Of a stretch of 16,504 nucleotides of DNA, positions 14,451-16,504 are shown piece by piece. The notes below the pieces were generated by a model, which saw only the letters and a list, made by a program, of their open reading frames with translations, was not told the origin of the DNA and did no database searches. The stretch comes from Ahrensia sp. (GTDB lineage Bacteria > Pseudomonadota > Alphaproteobacteria > Rhizobiales > Rhizobiaceae), in contig NZXU01000032.1 in NCBI GenBank assembly GCA_002698425.1, positions 1-16,504 of the forward strand, in the 5' to 3' direction. The position numbers were made by a program, and so were the translations under genes. The stretch's first letter is position 1. Every line of letters begins with the position of its first letter.

Positions 14451-14581
14451 GCCTTGCCTCCGCTTGGTGCGGAGATTGTGAGGGGAGTTTTGGGGGCGGT
14501 GGACAGGAAGCGAGGAGGCGGTAGCGAATAGTGAGGTGGGGCAAGGGGTTGGGTGGATGGCGGCGGGGAAATTGTCCAACG

Positions 14582-14618
14582 GGGGGGCTTGCCTGTCGCT
14601 TCGCGACGCCCCCCTTTT
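14582..14618 (+). terminator. Rho-independent-like hairpin with T-run, plus-strand orientation
   Basis: GGGGGGC (14582-14588) pairs with GCCCCCC (14608-14614), and an inner GTCGC/GCGAC stem closes on TTC. TTTT (14615-14618) follows on the plus strand only. It lies between the PaaK-like gene and the hypothetical gene, both on the minus strand, so its orientation would stop antisense transcription. On the minus strand the hairpin could still attenuate read-through, though without a T-run. Confidence 0.5.
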
Positions 14619-14690
14619 ATCCACCGGCCCTATGCTTTCGCTTCGGGTTTCGGATCAGCATCGATCGTCCAACCCGGATCGCGCCGCGTT

Positions 14691-16070
14691 TCAGGCGTCG
14701 CCACCCCGCAAGGGCAACACCTCGTGGAACTTGCCGCTCGCGGTGAATTCGGGCGCTGCCTGGCTTTCCCGCACCGCGACGTCCTTGAGGCCGTTATCGC
14801 GAAACACGCGTTTTACCGACGCGATGACCTCTCGAAAGACGGTTTCCGCCGCCGCGTCATCGGCCAGTTGTATGCGCAGTTCGAACTCCTTCTCGCCGGT
14901 CTGGACCAGCTGGACGCGCTGGGCGTGCTCGTGCTCCAGTTCGAAGACGAGCGGCGACAGCGTCACGTCGCCCACGTGAACGAGCGTCGCCTCGCGCCCT
15001 TCCACCTCCAGGCTGCGAAAGGGCGATCCGCACGGGCAGGGGTCGGTGTGATAACGAACGCAATCGCCGAGATCGTATCGGATGAAGGGCTGAACGTCGT
15101 TGGCGAGCACCGTCAGCAGCGCGCTCGCCGACAGCGTGCCGTCCGGGACGGGGCGCATCGCCTCGTCGACCGCTTCGAGGATCACCCAGTCTTCGTTCAC
15201 GTGCTTGCGTCCATGGCTGCATTCGAAGGAAAGCGCCAGGCACTCGGTGCAGCCGTAGAAATCGGCGATGCCGTATTTCAGGGAGGGAAAGGCCCGCCCG
15301 ACCCGCTCGCGAAGATCGCGCGTCAGCGTCTCGCCCCCGACGCTGAAGAGCGCCGGCGCGGTCCGCAGCCGGCCGGCCTCCTTTTCCCGGGCGAGGATGG
15401 TCAGCATGCTGGGATAGGTCACGATCCAGGCGACGTTCGGGATCGCGTTGAGGCTTTCGACAAGCCGGTCGATCGGCTGTTCGGCCTCGATGAAGTTCAG
15501 GCCCAGCCCCCGCGCCAGTGCCGGTTTCACCCGATGCACCAGCTTGTTGAGCCCGTTGCCGGCAAAGTGACCGTTCCCGCCGGTGATCGTCACCCGGACG
15601 CCGAGCTCGCGGACGTCCCGCATGAGCTTCCAGTGGTACCGCTCGAAGCGCGCCATCATGATCCCGAAGTAATACTCCACGAACGATCCGGGCAGCACGA
15701 TGATCGCCGGTTCCCCCGATGTCCCGGAGGTCTGGAAAACGGCGACATCGTCGAGAGGCACGCCAACCTTGCCGATATCGCGGAGATGCGCGCGCGCCCG
15801 GTCGAGGGAGAGGGAACGGATCGTGAGCCAGTCGTCGAAGTCCCGCATGAGGTCGGGCTTGCGGGTCACCGGCAGGTCGCGCAGTTCGATTTCGCCCGAC
15901 GGCGGCAGATCCGCATAGAGCCGCTGAAGCAGCGGAGAGTCGCGCCGCGCCTTCTCGACGAGACGCCGAAGATTGCGGCGCTGCCTTGCCGCGATTCTTC
16001 TCCGCCCGCCCCAGGTCGTCCAGCGCCCGCCGGCGAAATATACCAATGCTCCAAGAAGGCTGATACGCAT
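14691..16070 (-). CDS. PaaK/CapK-like adenylate-forming enzyme (phenylacetate--CoA ligase family)
   Basis: A 459-residue member of the phenylacetate-CoA ligase/CapK branch of the ANL superfamily, which activates a carboxylate as its adenylate. Motifs in order are the ATP-binding loop TSGTSGEP (114-121), SVGGE (243-247), YGCTE (272-276), RYDLGD (331-336, the hinge-preceding aspartate), then DPCPCG (343-348), a cysteine pair common in this branch, and ASGKFHEVLP (444-453) with the C-terminal lysine. The first 50 residues, with GALVYFAGGRW and an arginine-rich helix, may touch the membrane. The start ATG 16068-16070 has GGAA nearby; the frame runs to 16211, but the extra residues are spacer. No phenylacetate-degradation or capsule genes are in view, so the acid and acceptor are unknown; a role in surface polysaccharide modification is one possibility. 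Confidence 0.85.
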   Translation of the reverse strand: MRISLLGALVYFAGGRWTTWGGRRRIAARQRRNLRRLVEKARRDSPLLQRLYADLPPSGEIELRDLPVTRKPDLMRDFDDWLTIRSLSLDRARAHLRDIGKVGVPLDDVAVFQTSGTSGEPAIIVLPGSFVEYYFGIMMARFERYHWKLMRDVRELGVRVTITGGNGHFAGNGLNKLVHRVKPALARGLGLNFIEAEQPIDRLVESLNAIPNVAWIVTYPSMLTILAREKEAGRLRTAPALFSVGGETLTRDLRERVGRAFPSLKYGIADFYGCTECLALSFECSHGRKHVNEDWVILEAVDEAMRPVPDGTLSASALLTVLANDVQPFIRYDLGDCVRYHTDPCPCGSPFRSLEVEGREATLVHVGDVTLSPLVFELEHEHAQRVQLVQTGEKEFELRIQLADDAAAETVFREVIASVKRVFRDNGLKDVAVRESQAAPEFTASGKFHEVLPLRGGDA

Positions 16071-16250
16071 GGTTTCCGGCAATGCCCTTTGTCCTTGAAA
16101 GCGGCCGTATCGAAAACCTACCGCGTGCCTGGTCCCCGCGCAAACCTGGATGTGAACCGGCGACTGCCGCCAACGGCCCCTTTGAAGTTCGGCCGGGTGC
16201 TTATGCGGCACATGCGAGGAAGATATCGCGCAACGCGCTCCGGGCCCTGT

Positions 16251-16502
16251 GCAAACGAAAAGGCCGCGGAACTCTCCACCGAAGATATTCTATGGATCAG
16301 GTGCCTGCCTGTCTTGCGTCATGCCGGGGGCGCGGCAAGCGCAGCCCGGCATCCAGAGCCGAGGCGTTTCAGGGTCTGGCAGAACCGGTCTTTGAGTCTC
16401 TCGCGTTCAAGGACTTGAACGCTGCTGGATCCCGGGTTCCGCTGCGCGGCCCCGGGATGACGAAGGGGCTCCCCGGTCGGCAAACGAAAAACCCCGGAAC
16501 TC
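16251..16502. repeat. Direct repeat pair, GCAAACGAAAA...CGGAACTC
   Basis: The copies are 16251-16274 and 16480-16502, alike at both ends and differing by a 1-base gap and a few changes in the middle. They flank the REP-like pair. They may be two terminator half-sites or a duplication linked to the repeat. Confidence 0.45.
16318..16461. repeat. Paired inverted REP-like hairpins (BIME-like)
   Basis: The left unit 16318-16356 runs from GTCATGCCGG to ATCCAG and contains the perfect stem ATGCCGGG (16321-16328)/CCCGGCAT (16345-16352). The right unit 16425-16461 runs from CTGGATCCCGGG to GGGATGAC and contains the stem ATCCCGGG (16429-16436)/CCCGGGAT (16451-16458). The two units are inverted copies of each other. 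Between them lies another perfect palindrome, GCGTTCAAG-GA-CTTGAACGC (16403-16422). The CTGGATCCCGGG...GGGATGAC pattern is a widespread intergenic repeat type in alphaproteobacteria as I recall. Confidence 0.75.
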
Positions 16503-16504
16503 GC

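Larger units (their letters stand above)
16071..16504. other. Non-coding window end, 434 bp, repeat-rich
   Basis: No protein with recognisable features is seen on either strand. The region holds the upstream part of the PaaK-like gene, a paired REP-like element (16318-16461) and two copies of a GCAAACGAAAA...CGGAACTC sequence (16251-16274 and 16480-16502). The final copy, AAAAACCCCGGAACTCGC, looks like the first arm of a hairpin terminator that is cut off by the window edge. Confidence 0.6.

Noticed and set aside
14553..16418. A 621-codon plus-strand open frame antisense to the PaaK-like gene
   Set aside because: The opposite strand carries all adenylation motifs in order, while this frame has no recognisable domain.

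Overview
The window is GC-rich, gene-dense chromosomal DNA from an alphaproteobacterium, most likely of the order Hyphomicrobiales (Rhizobiales). The evidence is a class I lysyl-tRNA synthetase (lysK), a polyhydroxyalkanoic-acid-system protein, promoters close to the rhizobial CTTGAC-N17-CTATAT pattern, and intergenic palindromic repeats of a kind I recall from this order. The species cannot be read from the sequence.

Layout. 1-354: 3' end of an EAL-domain c-di-GMP phosphodiesterase gene, overlapping tail to tail with a TerB-like gene (339-752, minus). 970-2637: lysK, convergent with a PHA-system gene (2641-2952, minus). 3030-3698 (minus): an XRE/S24 LexA-like repressor with a palindromic operator candidate in its own promoter. 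3770-4396 (minus): a 2-hydroxychromene-2-carboxylate isomerase/DsbA-family protein read from a TTG start. A 465-bp divergent intergenic region holds two good promoters. 4862-6265: a DEAD-box RNA helicase of RhlE type with a long leader.

The centre (6269-12164) is a complete ectoine-catabolic island. doeB and doeA (minus) diverge from doeX, doeC and doeD (plus). DoeA opens the ectoine ring to N-acetyl-2,4-diaminobutyrate and DoeB deacetylates it to 2,4-diaminobutyrate. DoeD transaminates that to aspartate semialdehyde, and DoeC oxidises this to aspartate. DoeX, of the Lrp/AsnC family, is the likely regulator. A perfect 16-bp palindrome just upstream of doeA is its best operator candidate. No ectoine importer and no hydroxyectoine-converting eutABC genes lie in the window.

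The right part holds an MFS transporter (12186-13391, minus) and a conserved hypothetical gene (13620-14450, minus). A roughly 150-bp palindromic repeat appears to be inserted in frame in that gene and translated. A PaaK/CapK-like adenylate-forming enzyme follows (14691-16070, minus), and then a non-coding end with paired REP-like hairpins (16318-16461). I see no tRNA, rRNA, CRISPR array, transposase or phage gene. The most unusual points are the translated repeat, the two self-consistent operator candidates (3704-3733 and 8468-8483), and a lysine-to-histidine change at the cofactor site of DoeC.
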